This document shows positions 17,655-27,029 of a stretch of DNA of 64,000 nt, one piece after another (position 1 is the first letter of the stretch; each line of letters opens with the position of its first letter). Source of the DNA: an uncultured Lachnospiraceae bacterium. Lineage in GTDB: Bacteria; Bacillota; Clostridia; Lachnospirales; Lachnospiraceae. The translations under genes and the position numbers were made by a program. Below the pieces are notes generated by a model. It was not told where the DNA came from and made no database searches. It worked only from the letters and a program-made list of their open reading frames with translations. The stretch is from assembly GCA_910586205.1 (NCBI GenBank), contig CAJUGD010000014.1:10376-74375 (forward strand). The letters run 5' to 3'.

Positions 17655-18956
17655 ATGTATGAGAAGATACCGCAGTTGATTGCCAAGTCAGAGACAATCA
17701 GCCATATTGGGAAAATTGAAAATGTGGTAGGCATGTCCATGGAGGCATCCGGCGGCAGATCCAGTATCGGGGATATTGTGATGATCTACAACGAAGAAGA
17801 AAACCGCCAGATGCCGGCGGAGGTGGTGGGCTTTAAGGACGGAAAGATTCAGCTTATGACTTATGAGGCCACCAGCGGTATTGCGTCGGGAAGCTTTGTG
17901 CGCAACACCAGGCGGAGGCTGAAGGTGCCGGTAGGTGATTTCTTAAGAGGCCGCATTATTAATGCTATGGGAGAGCCTATGGATGGGAAGGAGCCTTTTC
18001 CGGCCAGCCGTCATTATACCGTCAGCAGTCCTTATATCAACCCTTTAAACCGGCCGCCTATCAGAGAGCGTCTGGAGTTTGGGATTAAGGCCATTGACGG
18101 GCTGAACACCATTGGAAAGGGGCAGAGGATCGGAATCTTTGCCGGTTCCGGCGTAGGCAAGAGTACCCTTATGGGGATGATTGCCAAGAATGTAAAGACA
18201 GATATTAATGTGATCGCCCTGGTAGGGGAACGTGGACGTGAGGTGCTGGAATTTATCCAGAAGGATCTGGGAGAGGAAGGGATGCGCCGCTCTGTGCTGG
18301 TGGTAGCCACCTCTGACCAGCCGGCTATGCTTCGGATGAAATGTCCGCTTGTGGCCACAACCATTGCAGAGTATTTTAAGGATCAGGGCTATGATGTGCT
18401 TCTGATGATGGACTCTTTGACCCGTTATGCCATGGCACAGCGTGAAATCGGGCTTGCCATAGGTGAACCGCCCATTGCCAGAGGCTATACGCCGTCCATC
18501 TATGCAGAGTTTCCCAAACTTTTGGAGAGAAGCGGGAACTTTGGAAAGGGTTCCATTACAGGTGTATATACTGTGCTGGTGGAAGGGGACGATACCAATG
18601 AGCCGATTTCCGATACCGTGAGAGGTATTCTGGACGGACATATTGTTCTCAGCAGACAGCTTGCCAATGAAAATCATTTTCCTGCGATTGATATAGGAGC
18701 CAGCATTTCCAGATTGATGGTGGAGATTGTGCCGGAAGGACATCACCGGGTAGCAGCCAAATTCCGGAATCTGTTGGGAATCTACCAGAAGAATGCAGAT
18801 TTGATATCCATCGGCGCATATAAAAGGGGAAGCAATCCGGCTCTTGACGAGGCGGTTATGAAAATAAATGAGATCAATGGTTTTCTCCAGCAGGGAATTA
18901 AGGAAAGCTTTACTTATGAGGAGACCCTGCAGCGGATTGAGGCCATTACAGGCTGA
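17655..18956 (+). CDS. fliI: Flagellum-specific export ATPase FliI
   Basis: The 433-residue F1-like ATPase that delivers export substrates to the FlhA/FlhB gate. Walker A is GIFAGSGVGKSTL near residue 165; Walker B is LLMMDSLTRYA near 250. The catalytic Glu is in GERGREV. The N-terminal beta barrel and C-terminal helical domain are complete. ATG 17655 follows TAGGAGCCGCAT. It lies in the usual fliH-fliI-fliJ order. Confidence 0.97.
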   Translation: MYEKIPQLIAKSETISHIGKIENVVGMSMEASGGRSSIGDIVMIYNEEENRQMPAEVVGFKDGKIQLMTYEATSGIASGSFVRNTRRRLKVPVGDFLRGRIINAMGEPMDGKEPFPASRHYTVSSPYINPLNRPPIRERLEFGIKAIDGLNTIGKGQRIGIFAGSGVGKSTLMGMIAKNVKTDINVIALVGERGREVLEFIQKDLGEEGMRRSVLVVATSDQPAMLRMKCPLVATTIAEYFKDQGYDVLLMMDSLTRYAMAQREIGLAIGEPPIARGYTPSIYAEFPKLLERSGNFGKGSITGVYTVLVEGDDTNEPISDTVRGILDGHIVLSRQLANENHFPAIDIGASISRLMVEIVPEGHHRVAAKFRNLLGIYQKNADLISIGAYKRGSNPALDEAVMKINEINGFLQQGIKESFTYEETLQRIEAITG

Positions 18957-19019
18957 CAGAAGAAAAGAAATGCTGCTTACCATAACAGATGAAAAGCAGC
19001 AGTCCGGGAGGAAGGAAAG

Positions 19020-19478
19020 GTGAAGCAATTTCAGTACAGACTTGAGACCGTGCTGGCCTACAAGACGCAGGTTCTTGATAATTTAAAGACAGAGCATGCG
19101 GCGATTCTGCAGGATGTGAACCGGAAGCAGGAAGAAATCCGGGGACTGAACCAGGAGCTGTCCGGTTATGAGAGCCAGTTTGACCAGGCTAAGGTAGAAG
19201 GAATCAGTATAGAGAGTTATCGGTTGTTTGATATGTGCATCGGCAGGATGGAGGAAATCATTGATCTTGAGAAGGAACGGCTGAAGGCGCTGAGAAAAAA
19301 AGAGGATGCCAAGAAGCAGGAGGTCATTGGGGCTAAGGTGGATACCTCAAAGTTTGAGAAGCTGAAAGAGAAAAAGTATCAGGAATACCAAAAGATAGCG
19401 GCAAAGGCAGACGAGATGTTTGTGGAGGAATTTGTGTCCAATACCTCGCTTCGGCAGAGAAGACAGCACAGAGGGTAG
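19020..19478 (+). CDS. fliJ: Flagellar export protein FliJ
   Basis: A 152-residue, almost wholly coiled-coil protein that binds the centre of the FliI hexamer and FlhA. It begins KQFQYRLETVLAYKTQ, the usual FliJ N-terminus, and continues with heptad-rich Lys/Glu segments. The start is GTG 19020 behind GGGAGGAAAG. It is followed by an unusually long gap (212 bp to the chosen fliK start) for this operon. Confidence 0.9.
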   Translation: MKQFQYRLETVLAYKTQVLDNLKTEHAAILQDVNRKQEEIRGLNQELSGYESQFDQAKVEGISIESYRLFDMCIGRMEEIIDLEKERLKALRKKEDAKKQEVIGAKVDTSKFEKLKEKKYQEYQKIAAKADEMFVEEFVSNTSLRQRRQHRG

Positions 19479-19690
19479 GAAAGACAGTACAGGTGAGACT
19501 GTCACGATGTAAAAAAGTAGTAATAAAATGATCTTTTGTAACGTATAAAGTAGAATTTTGATTTTATTTGTGTTATAGTTATAGAGATACGGCAGAAGTG
19601 GGCCCTAATGGGGCATTTCTTTTGAATAGGGGTAATCACAGTTTAAGGCTGTTGATTATAGATTATTATAGGAAGGAAAGGAGGGATTTA

Positions 19691-20932
19691 GTGGAAGCAT
19701 CAGTGAAAGTGCAGAGCACAGCGTCAGTCAGGACATCTGCAGCAGGACGTCTGCCGTCAGTCGATACGTCGGCAGGAGGCAGCGGCTTTCGCCAGCTTCT
19801 CCAGGTAAAGAAGGATGCGGCGGATGTAAAAGGACAAAACCAGACAGATAAGTCAGGAAAGCCGGACAGCATAAATCAGACAGACAAGAAGACCTCTGAA
19901 AGTGATGAGGCCGGAAAAGCTTCTGAGAGCAAGAAGGATGAGACAAAGGTTCCGGATACTACAGATTCTGAGGATGCAGCCTGTCAGGAGGCGCTTCAGA
20001 GAGCAGCCTTAGAGCAGGCGGCGGCACAGATGGTCGGAATGGTTCAGGAGGAACCTGGGGCAGAGACACTTAAAATACCTGCGGCAGAATCCGTACAAGG
20101 GATAGAGCAGACAGGCCAGCAGACGGCAGAAGCTTTGGCGGCCGGAGAACAGACGGCATCAGATTCTGCGGATATGATTCAAAATACAGGTCAGCAGATG
20201 GCAGCAGAAACCATGACGGCAAAGGAACCGGTCCAAAAGGACGGGGCGGAGAAGCCTGCAGAGCCGGTAAAGGAATCAGGGGATCCGTCAGAAGGCGTAT
20301 CTCGTGTCAGGCAGCCTGCGGCAGAAGATAACCGTTCAGAGGTAAAAGCAGATACCAGCCGACAGCAGGGGCAGGACCTTTCAGATTCCGGCAGTGAGAA
20401 CGGCAGAAGGATTCAGCAGACAGAAGATGGCAGCACACAGCAGATGGCGGGGGCAGGAGCATTTCGGGTATCCGGACAGCAGGAGCCCATGATCCATGAC
20501 ACAAGAGGAGAACAGATTCCTTTAAAGACCACACCGGATACATTGCCCGAGGATTTAGGAAAGACTTTAGCGGCAAAGCTTCCGGATACAGGAAAAACCC
20601 TGACCGTAGAGTTGGAGCCGGCTTCCCTTGGAAAGCTGACCATACGGCTTACTTATGAGGCAGGGCGGGCGGCAGTGTCCATATTGGCCACCAACCCAAG
20701 AACATTAGAGCTTCTTAACAGCAAGGCAGCGGAGATCGCGTCGATCCTGGAAGAAAAGACAGGGCAGGAGACAGTGATTCTCACCCAGGAGCCCCATGAA
20801 CAGGAGCAGTATCAAGAGAGCAAGCACGGGAGCAGCCAGCAGGAAGAACAGGAGCAGGGACAGCAAAGAAAAGAAAAACCGGCACATCAAAGCGATTCCT
20901 TTGCCCAGCAGCTTCGGTTAGGGCTGGTATAA
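19691..20932 (+). CDS. fliK: Flagellar hook-length control protein FliK
   Basis: The molecular ruler that ends hook growth. 413 residues: a long, low-complexity, Gln/Glu/Ala/Ser-rich N-terminal part and a compact C-terminal switch domain at ~290-370 with LTVELEPASLGKLTIRLTYE and AVSILATNPRTLELLNSKAA, the conserved FliK core that contacts FlhB. The tail is Gln/Glu-rich. The GTG at 19691 is chosen because AGGAAAGGAGGG lies just upstream. An in-frame TTG at 19568 has no such site. Confidence 0.88.
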   Translation: MEASVKVQSTASVRTSAAGRLPSVDTSAGGSGFRQLLQVKKDAADVKGQNQTDKSGKPDSINQTDKKTSESDEAGKASESKKDETKVPDTTDSEDAACQEALQRAALEQAAAQMVGMVQEEPGAETLKIPAAESVQGIEQTGQQTAEALAAGEQTASDSADMIQNTGQQMAAETMTAKEPVQKDGAEKPAEPVKESGDPSEGVSRVRQPAAEDNRSEVKADTSRQQGQDLSDSGSENGRRIQQTEDGSTQQMAGAGAFRVSGQQEPMIHDTRGEQIPLKTTPDTLPEDLGKTLAAKLPDTGKTLTVELEPASLGKLTIRLTYEAGRAAVSILATNPRTLELLNSKAAEIASILEEKTGQETVILTQEPHEQEQYQESKHGSSQQEEQEQGQQRKEKPAHQSDSFAQQLRLGLV

Positions 20933-21016
20933 GATGTGCAGGCAGAGACGATATCCGGGACAGCAGGAGAAGACAGGCAGAGAGGATATCGGAGCAGAGA
21001 CAGAAAAGGAGACAAG

Positions 21017-21619
21017 ATGGCAGACAGTTTAGGAGTCAGCGGAACCTCGGATCCGTATACACGTTATTCGTATACAGCTCAGGCAAATGACAAAAATACC
21101 ATAACCATGACCGGCTTTTTCCAGCTTTTGGCGACTCAGCTCCAAAACCAGGATATGACCAATCCCATGGATAACAGCGAGATCATGGCACAGATGACCC
21201 AGATGGCGATGGTGCAGGCCATGACCACCATGACAGACACCATGAAGAACTCTTCAGCGATCAATACTCAGACCTATGCCGCAGGGCTTGTAGGCCAGGA
21301 AGTGACCATGGCGGTGACGCAAAAAAATATTTATGGACAAGAGGAGCCGGTAGATGTAAAATATGCTAAGGTGGAATGGGTAAACTTTACATCAGGAGAT
21401 CCTACCATAAAGCTTGAGGGAGACGACAAAGAATATAATCTGGTGCATTTAGTAGGTATGGGTAAGGTGCCCAATCCTTTTGGGACGCCTGAAACAGATG
21501 AGGATGGCGACAAGGATGATTCCGGAGAAGATGGCAGTGTAGGAAAGCCGGAGGAATCAGGAAAACCAGATACAGAGCCGGACAACGGTTTAGCCAAGAC
21601 ACGAAATGCTTTGATTTAA
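21017..21619 (+). CDS. flgD: Flagellar hook assembly (cap) protein FlgD
   Basis: The hook cap protein needed to polymerise FlgE. 200 residues from ATG 21017, which has AAAAGGAGAC upstream. The conserved N-terminal block is complete: FFQLLATQLQNQDMTNPMDN then SEIMAQMTQMAMVQAM. The C-terminal part is short and ends in a Gly/Asp/Glu/Pro-rich tail; the usual Ig-like FlgD C-terminal domain is reduced. It sits between fliK and the flagellar operon protein gene, as in other Firmicutes. Confidence 0.92.
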   Translation: MADSLGVSGTSDPYTRYSYTAQANDKNTITMTGFFQLLATQLQNQDMTNPMDNSEIMAQMTQMAMVQAMTTMTDTMKNSSAINTQTYAAGLVGQEVTMAVTQKNIYGQEEPVDVKYAKVEWVNFTSGDPTIKLEGDDKEYNLVHLVGMGKVPNPFGTPETDEDGDKDDSGEDGSVGKPEESGKPDTEPDNGLAKTRNALI

Positions 21620-21649
21620 AAAGAAAACGCTTTTGGAAAGAGGAAAGAT

Positions 21650-22030
21650 ATGGATGTGAAAGGAATGCGCGTATATGAGAACGGCATGTCCGGCATCCCC
21701 CACCAGAACAGCATGATACCAGGGACAGGGGAGCGCCAGACAGGCTTTGATGAGCTTCTCCAGGAGAAGGCAAAGGTGGGCCTGAATTTTTCCAAGCATG
21801 CAGCAAAAAGGCTGGGCGAGCGGGGAATCTCCGTGGACAATCAGCTTATGAGCGACTTAGAACACGCTGTGGAGGGCGCCAGGAAAAAAGGGGCCAAAGA
21901 TGTGGCCATTATCGGAGCTCAGGGAGTGTTCATTGTCAATGTTCCCAACAATATGGTTGTGACAACCATGGGACAGCAGGATATGAAGGAACGAGTTTTC
22001 ACAAATATTGATAGTGCCGTCCTATTGTAA
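21650..22030 (+). CDS. Flagellar operon protein (TIGR02530 type)
   Basis: A 126-residue protein of the small family found between flgD and flgE in Firmicutes operons. Core: FSKHAAKRLGERGISVDNQL, DLEHAVEGARKKGAKDVAI and VFIVNVPNNMVVTTMG. The family's function is not firmly known; a role in hook assembly is usually assumed from position. ATG 21650 follows GGAAAGAGGAAAG. The first 45 residues are variable. Confidence 0.85.
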   Translation: MDVKGMRVYENGMSGIPHQNSMIPGTGERQTGFDELLQEKAKVGLNFSKHAAKRLGERGISVDNQLMSDLEHAVEGARKKGAKDVAIIGAQGVFIVNVPNNMVVTTMGQQDMKERVFTNIDSAVLL

Positions 22031-22119
22031 GCAGGACCTCGAAATGAGGATGTTTGTCCCGTCTGTCAGATGGGCAGGCGGGAAGGGACGGAAGCTGTAG
22101 GGAAAGGAAAAGAAAGATT

Positions 22120-23133
22120 ATGTTAAGAGCAATGGATGCAGCGGTGGCAGGTCTTCGGGCCCACCAGAATAAGATGGACGTAGTAGGTCATAATATTGCA
22201 AACGTAAATACATTTGGATTTAAAGCACAGACATATACATTTAAAGAGGCAATGTATCAGACATCCACAGCCTCCACAGGCGGTTCAGCAGGCGCTAACG
22301 GTTCAGCAGGCGCTAACGTGGCACAGTATGGTTATGGTGCTTTGATGGGAACGATTGGCATGGATATGACAGCCAGCACGCCGACTTATGTAGGTGGGTT
22401 TAATGCCAGTATCAGCGGAGACGGCTTCTTTATGGTAAAACCAATTAAAACCACGGCTGCTGCTAATTCAGACGGAGTTAAGACGAACGAGTTTTTGTTT
22501 ACCAGAGTCGGGCAGTTTACATTGGATAATAACGGTTATGTGGTAGACGGAGATCAGAACTTTGTTTATGGTTTTTATCCGGAGGAAGATGGAGATGGGT
22601 ATAAGACGACAGGTGATAATGCTTTAGTGCCGCTGCGTATGCCTACATTAGCAGAGCTTCAAGCCGGATTAGGTACAACGGATGGAGTGAATCCGACATT
22701 TAACGCGACTACCTATCCAAGTTCCAGCGACGCAGACCCTGCCAATCATCCGCTGATATCCAAAAAGGTTTCTATAAACAGCGCCGGGGATATTTCAGTG
22801 ACTGCCGAATATGAGGTTGGCGGCAAGAAAGAAACAAAAACCTTCTCTCTTGGCGCAGTTGCAGTTGCTACCTTCCAGAACCCCAACGGTGTGACGAAAT
22901 CAGGCGGCAACTACTATACAACCAGCAAAAACGATAATGCAGGTAATGCGTCGGCAGGTATTCCGGGCGGTGTTAACCCGGCTCTTATGACCGGTTATGT
23001 AGAAGCCTCCAACGTAGACTTAGCCAAGGAGTTTGCTGACATGATCACCACCCACAGAGGTTTCCAGTCCAATACCAAGATGATCACAGTATCTGATGAG
23101 ATGCTTTCCGACTTAGTAGCCATGAAGCGGTAA
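22120..23133 (+). CDS. flgE: Flagellar hook protein FlgE
   Basis: The hook subunit, 337 residues from ATG 22120 (GGGAAAGGAAAAG upstream). The N-terminus MLRAMDAAVAGLRAHQNKMD with VGHNIANVNTFGFKA, and the C-terminus (SNVDLAKEFADMITTHRGFQ), are the conserved coiled-coil ends. The surface-exposed middle contains an in-frame 18-bp tandem duplication near 22285-22320 (GSAGAN twice). It is shorter than many FlgE proteins but has both ends. Confidence 0.94.
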   Translation: MLRAMDAAVAGLRAHQNKMDVVGHNIANVNTFGFKAQTYTFKEAMYQTSTASTGGSAGANGSAGANVAQYGYGALMGTIGMDMTASTPTYVGGFNASISGDGFFMVKPIKTTAAANSDGVKTNEFLFTRVGQFTLDNNGYVVDGDQNFVYGFYPEEDGDGYKTTGDNALVPLRMPTLAELQAGLGTTDGVNPTFNATTYPSSSDADPANHPLISKKVSINSAGDISVTAEYEVGGKKETKTFSLGAVAVATFQNPNGVTKSGGNYYTTSKNDNAGNASAGIPGGVNPALMTGYVEASNVDLAKEFADMITTHRGFQSNTKMITVSDEMLSDLVAMKR

Positions 23134-23376
23134 GGATAATATAGCAGCACAAGGATTTGCATGATAAAATAAAAAGCAATGACCAGTTAAGGAAAGAATA
23201 ACGGGTAACAGACCATGAGTATGAGAAGGCGGCTAGCCAGCGAGAACCAGAAAATAATGGATCGCGCCCGCAAAGCAAGAAAAGAAAGAATATTTGGAGA
23301 CAAGAGCAGCCACGGCCGTCGTGGCTACTCTTCCGGTGAAGCAGACAATCAGGTGGGAGACAAGGAAGGAAAAGGG

Positions 23377-23577
23377 ATGGTTAAGGTAGTTCGTTTAAAT
23401 GGAGAAGAAATTTATCTGAACATGCTTCAGATTGAGTCAATGGAATTGATACCAGAGACAAAGGTAAAGATGATGAACGGGGATTTTTATTTGCTGAGAG
23501 ATTCGGCAGAGTCCATTATGGACCAAATCCGTGCGTTTATCAAAAGCTGTGTTGTCTTTGAGGACAAAGGAAAATAA
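23377..23577 (+). CDS. flbD: Flagellar FlbD family protein
   Basis: A 66-residue protein of the small FlbD family found before motA in Firmicutes operons (SwrD in Bacillus subtilis, where it raises motor power). It reads MVKVVRLNGEEIYLNMLQIE then METIPE-like ELIPETKVKMMNGDFYLL. ATG 23377 follows AAGGAAGGA. The frame stays open for a further 54 codons upstream to 23215, encoding a basic segment rich in Arg, Lys and Gly. That extension has no good ribosome-binding site and is not in the family, but it could be a small fused or separate reading frame. Confidence 0.85.
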   Translation: MVKVVRLNGEEIYLNMLQIESMELIPETKVKMMNGDFYLLRDSAESIMDQIRAFIKSCVVFEDKGK

Positions 23578-23610
23578 GCGTATTCGGAGTGAATTTAGGA
23601 GGAAAATAAA

Positions 23611-24423
23611 ATGGATTTGACAACGCTTATTGGTATATTGATGGCACTCGGGCTGTGCGTGTGGGGAATTGGAGTGGATAAGATAGGCAACTTTATTGAC
23701 CCGCAAAGCCTTGCAATCGTTATCGGCGGTACTGTTGCAGCGATTACGGCAAGTTATCCTTTAAGGATTCTTCTGGATATACCAAAGCATATTATGGTAC
23801 TGTTTCGAGGGAAAAAATTCAATATTCCCAAGTTGGTGGATCAGCTTGTAGACTTGGCTATGTTAGCCAGGCAGAGCGGACTTCTGGCCCTGGAGGAAAA
23901 GGCGGAGGAGATCAAAGATCCTTTCCTGAAACAGAGTGTGCTGATGATTGTGGATGCCAGTGATCCGGATAAAGTGCGGGAGATGCTGGAAAAGCAGATG
24001 GACGATATGATCGCAAGACATGACGAAGCGGCAGGACTTTATGAGAAGGCTTCCGCTTATGCTCCTGCTTTCGGTATGATCGGAACGCTGATCGGTCTGA
24101 TTAACATGTTGAAAGGACTGAACTTAGACGGAGGCGGAGGCGCCAGCAGCCTGGGCGCGGATATGTCAGTTGCGTTGATTACAACCTTTTACGGCAGTGG
24201 ACTTGCCAATATATTCTGCCAGCCTGTAGCAAAGAAGCTGAGGGTGAGAGAGGCAGAGGAGGAGCTTTACTGCTCCACGGTGATTGAGGGGCTTATGGGT
24301 ATTCAGGCAGGCGAGAATCCCAAGATGCTGCGGGAGCATCTGTTGTCTTGTATGAAACAGTCCCAGCAGAAGAAGCTTCTTTTGAAGGCTGAAAAGTCTG
24401 GCGGCGGAGGTGCAGAAGGTTAA
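23611..24423 (+). CDS. motA: Flagellar motor stator protein MotA
   Basis: A 270-residue stator subunit with four membrane segments (about residues 1-20, 32-52, 148-170 and 180-205). The cytoplasmic loop between TM2 and TM3 carries charged residues that contact FliG. YAPAFGMIGTLIGLINMLK is the conserved TM3 block. RBS AGGAGG lies just upstream of ATG 23611. The stop overlaps the motB start in TAATG. Confidence 0.95.
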   Translation: MDLTTLIGILMALGLCVWGIGVDKIGNFIDPQSLAIVIGGTVAAITASYPLRILLDIPKHIMVLFRGKKFNIPKLVDQLVDLAMLARQSGLLALEEKAEEIKDPFLKQSVLMIVDASDPDKVREMLEKQMDDMIARHDEAAGLYEKASAYAPAFGMIGTLIGLINMLKGLNLDGGGGASSLGADMSVALITTFYGSGLANIFCQPVAKKLRVREAEEELYCSTVIEGLMGIQAGENPKMLREHLLSCMKQSQQKKLLLKAEKSGGGGAEG

Positions 24424-25385
24424 TGAGCAGGAGAAAAAAAGGCGGCGGCGGAGAAGACTGCGGAAGCTGGATGGATACATATGGCGACATGGTTACACTG
24501 CTTTTGTGTTTCTTTGTCATGCTGTATTCCATGTCAAGCTTAGATCAGCAGAAGTGGGAGATATTCGTTAAAAGTGTATTTCCTAATTCAAATGAGGATC
24601 AGCAGATCGCCATTAACGAAAATATACTGGAGGGCGAGTTTGACGTCTCGGGAAACTTGGAGATGGAGGAAGAATTGGATGATCTGGATAAGCTCTGGAT
24701 TGCCCTTCAGAAAAAGCTGGAGGAAAAGGGCCTTGCAGAAGGCGTCAGTATGAACAAAGGGGATGGATATGCTTTTATTTCCTTTGAGAATCATGCGTTT
24801 TTTGCCGGGGACAGTTCTCAGCTTACCAGGGAGGCCCTTGAAGTGCTGGATGTATTCTGCGAATCAATAGAGCCTCAGATTGACTCTTTTGCGCAGATTG
24901 AGGTTTTAGGACACACGGCCCAGGGAAATCCCAATGAACGGAATGATCCCCACACAGACCGTCTCCTTTCGGCCACGCGCGCGGCAGAGGTGGTGGCCTA
25001 TATCCAGAAAAAAGAAATTATGGATCCCAGCAAGCTGATTGGAATCAGCTACGGACAGAACCGTCCGGTAGACACCTTTGAGACCAGTGAAGGCAGGGCG
25101 AGAAACCGGAGGGTGGAATTTTTGATCATCAACAATGGGGCTGATATTAAGACGATGAATGAGCTTTATGATGAGGTCAATGGTGTGAACAATGAGGACA
25201 CTTCTGCTCCGGATGGGTTTACGGAAGCAGGAAACAGCATGGAAGGGTCGGCCAGTATGGTGCAGCCGGATACTCCCGGCGGAGAAGGACAGCCGGCTCC
25301 GGAGGGGGCTGAGCTTGCTCCGGCTGAAGCAGCAGAGCCGGCAGGTCAGGCTGCGGACGGTATGGTTGAACCTGCAGCGGAATAA
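24423..25385 (+). CDS. motB: Flagellar motor stator protein MotB
   Basis: A 320-residue stator subunit that anchors MotA to peptidoglycan. After a basic, Gly-rich N-terminus, WMDTYGDMVTLLLCFFVMLY contains the ion-binding Asp at the start of the single TM helix. The OmpA-like domain (ILGHTAQGNPNERNDPHTDR-like block, LLSATRAAEVVAYI, GRARNRRVEFLI) follows. The C-terminal ~65 residues are an Ala/Pro/Glu-rich tail beyond the OmpA domain. In the usual order fliL would come next; here fliM does. Confidence 0.95.
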   Translation: MSRRKKGGGGEDCGSWMDTYGDMVTLLLCFFVMLYSMSSLDQQKWEIFVKSVFPNSNEDQQIAINENILEGEFDVSGNLEMEEELDDLDKLWIALQKKLEEKGLAEGVSMNKGDGYAFISFENHAFFAGDSSQLTREALEVLDVFCESIEPQIDSFAQIEVLGHTAQGNPNERNDPHTDRLLSATRAAEVVAYIQKKEIMDPSKLIGISYGQNRPVDTFETSEGRARNRRVEFLIINNGADIKTMNELYDEVNGVNNEDTSAPDGFTEAGNSMEGSASMVQPDTPGGEGQPAPEGAELAPAEAAEPAGQAADGMVEPAAE

Positions 25386-25411
25386 CAATTGAGAAAAGGT
25401 GGCGTTTTAAA

Positions 25412-26533
25412 ATGGCAGACGTATTATCCCAAAGTCAGATAGATGCACTTTTAAAGTCCATGCAGGGTGGCGGAGGTGACGACAGCAGCAGTAGTACTAC
25501 CCCTGCACAGCCGGAGCAGAAGACGGCGGTTGTGCAGGAGGAAAAGAAAAAGCCGGAAACACCAGAGATCAAATACAGTAAATATGATTTTTACAGTCCC
25601 AGAAAGTTTACTAAGGATAAGATGAAAATCCTGAACAGTGTGTTCGAGAACTATGCGAGGATTATTACCTCTCAGGTCAACGGCGTGTTCAGGGTTATGA
25701 CCGATATCACGGTGATGGAGGTTCAGGAACGGCGTTATTATGAATTTGTAAACTCTCTGAATGAAAACGATGTGATTACCCTGGTTAATGCCAGTGTGGA
25801 GAACTACAGCAGAAAACTGGTGCCTTTGATGATGTATGTGACACCAGGGCTGGTGATCACACTTGTGGATCGTATGCTGGGCGGAGAGGAGACAGTGGTA
25901 AAGGTAAAGGACGGATACCGATATTCCGATGTGGAGACAGCCTTATACCGCAGAATCTTAAACCAGTTGATTCACGCATTAAAAGACGGCTTTGCCAGCT
26001 ACATAAATGTGAATTTCGAGGCTATCCGGATTGAGGAGAATCCCACCATGATGCAGGATGTAGGTCTGGATGAGACAGTAGCCATCATCCATCTGAACGT
26101 GGATGTGACCGGACTTGCAGTAGAGAGGATTCGGATTTGTATGCCGGGAACCTTGTTAGAGGCTATGTTCCAGGTATTAGACAGCCACAGACATCTGGCG
26201 AAGGGTTATTCTTATGAAGATAACCGGGATACCATTCTGGAGAATATTCGTCAGTCCCAGCTTCCCATTACAGGACAGCTTGGGAGAGTGTCTCTTGATC
26301 TGGATGATGTATATCATCTAAAAGTGGGCGATGTGATTGACATGAATAAGCCCAAGGACAAAGAGGTCACACTATATGTGGGCAGGCAGGCATGGTTTAC
26401 CGGAAAGATGGGTATTTATAAAAAGAATGTGGCAATCCGTATTAACCGGAGGATCCACGGAGAAGAAGACCAGGAAGAACCGGACGGTTTGGAGGACTCG
26501 GAAGAAGAACTTCTTTTGGCCGGAGACCAGTAA
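25412..26533 (+). CDS. fliM: Flagellar motor switch protein FliM
   Basis: The 373-residue C-ring protein that binds CheY-P. The N-terminal DVLSQSQIDALLKSM is the CheY-binding motif, followed by an acidic/Gln linker. The CheC-like middle domain starts at KYDFYSPRKFTKDKMKIL, and the C-terminal SpoA domain (LDLDDVYHLKVGDVIDMNKP) is complete, with an extra acidic tail. ATG 25412 follows GAGAAAAGGTGG. cheY comes 110 bp downstream. Confidence 0.96.
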   Translation: MADVLSQSQIDALLKSMQGGGGDDSSSSTTPAQPEQKTAVVQEEKKKPETPEIKYSKYDFYSPRKFTKDKMKILNSVFENYARIITSQVNGVFRVMTDITVMEVQERRYYEFVNSLNENDVITLVNASVENYSRKLVPLMMYVTPGLVITLVDRMLGGEETVVKVKDGYRYSDVETALYRRILNQLIHALKDGFASYINVNFEAIRIEENPTMMQDVGLDETVAIIHLNVDVTGLAVERIRICMPGTLLEAMFQVLDSHRHLAKGYSYEDNRDTILENIRQSQLPITGQLGRVSLDLDDVYHLKVGDVIDMNKPKDKEVTLYVGRQAWFTGKMGIYKKNVAIRINRRIHGEEDQEEPDGLEDSEEELLLAGDQ

Positions 26534-26642
26534 GTCTTATGGCTCTCACACAGGAGAGGGCCATATCATAAAACAGGATAAGAGGTTACTGTATTTTCAG
26601 TAACATCATATATTATTATTTTAATAAAGAGAGGGGAACACA

Positions 26643-27005
26643 ATGGCTAAGATTATGTTGGTTGATGACGCCGCGTTTATGAGGATGATGGTTAAGAATG
26701 CCTTGACAAAAAGCGGGTATGATAATTTTGTAGAGGCACAGGACGGGGCGGAAGCAGTAAAGAAGTACGAGGAAGAAAATCCCGATATGGTGATCATGGA
26801 TATCACAATGCCTAATATGGATGGTTTGCAGGCATTAAAGAAGATCCGTGAGAGCCATCCGGACGCAAAGATCGTAATGTGTACGGCTATGGGTCAGGAG
26901 GGCATGGTTGTGGATGCAATCAAGTCCGGCGCCAAGGATTTTATCGTAAAGCCTTTTAATGCAGACCGCATTGTTCAGACTGTCAATACTATTTTAGGGC
27001 AGTAG
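26643..27005 (+). CDS. cheY: Chemotaxis response regulator CheY
   Basis: A 120-residue single-domain receiver that carries the phosphoryl group from CheA to the FliM/FliY switch. Acidic pocket: DD in MLVDDAAFM; phosphoacceptor Asp in MVIMDITMPNMDG near residue 54; switch Thr in MCTAMGQ; Lys in DFIVKPFN. RBS AGAGAGGGGA. CheA and CheW are not in this window. It lies between fliM and flgC rather than after fliY as in Bacillus. Confidence 0.96.
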   Translation: MAKIMLVDDAAFMRMMVKNALTKSGYDNFVEAQDGAEAVKKYEEENPDMVIMDITMPNMDGLQALKKIRESHPDAKIVMCTAMGQEGMVVDAIKSGAKDFIVKPFNADRIVQTVNTILGQ

Positions 27006-27029
27006 TCTTTCGGGCAGGAGGAAGGAAAC

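Noticed and set aside
18045..19028. Minus-strand open frame of 327 codons
   Set aside because: Lies across fliI, has no ribosome-binding site and no family resemblance; it is the antisense shadow of a conserved gene.
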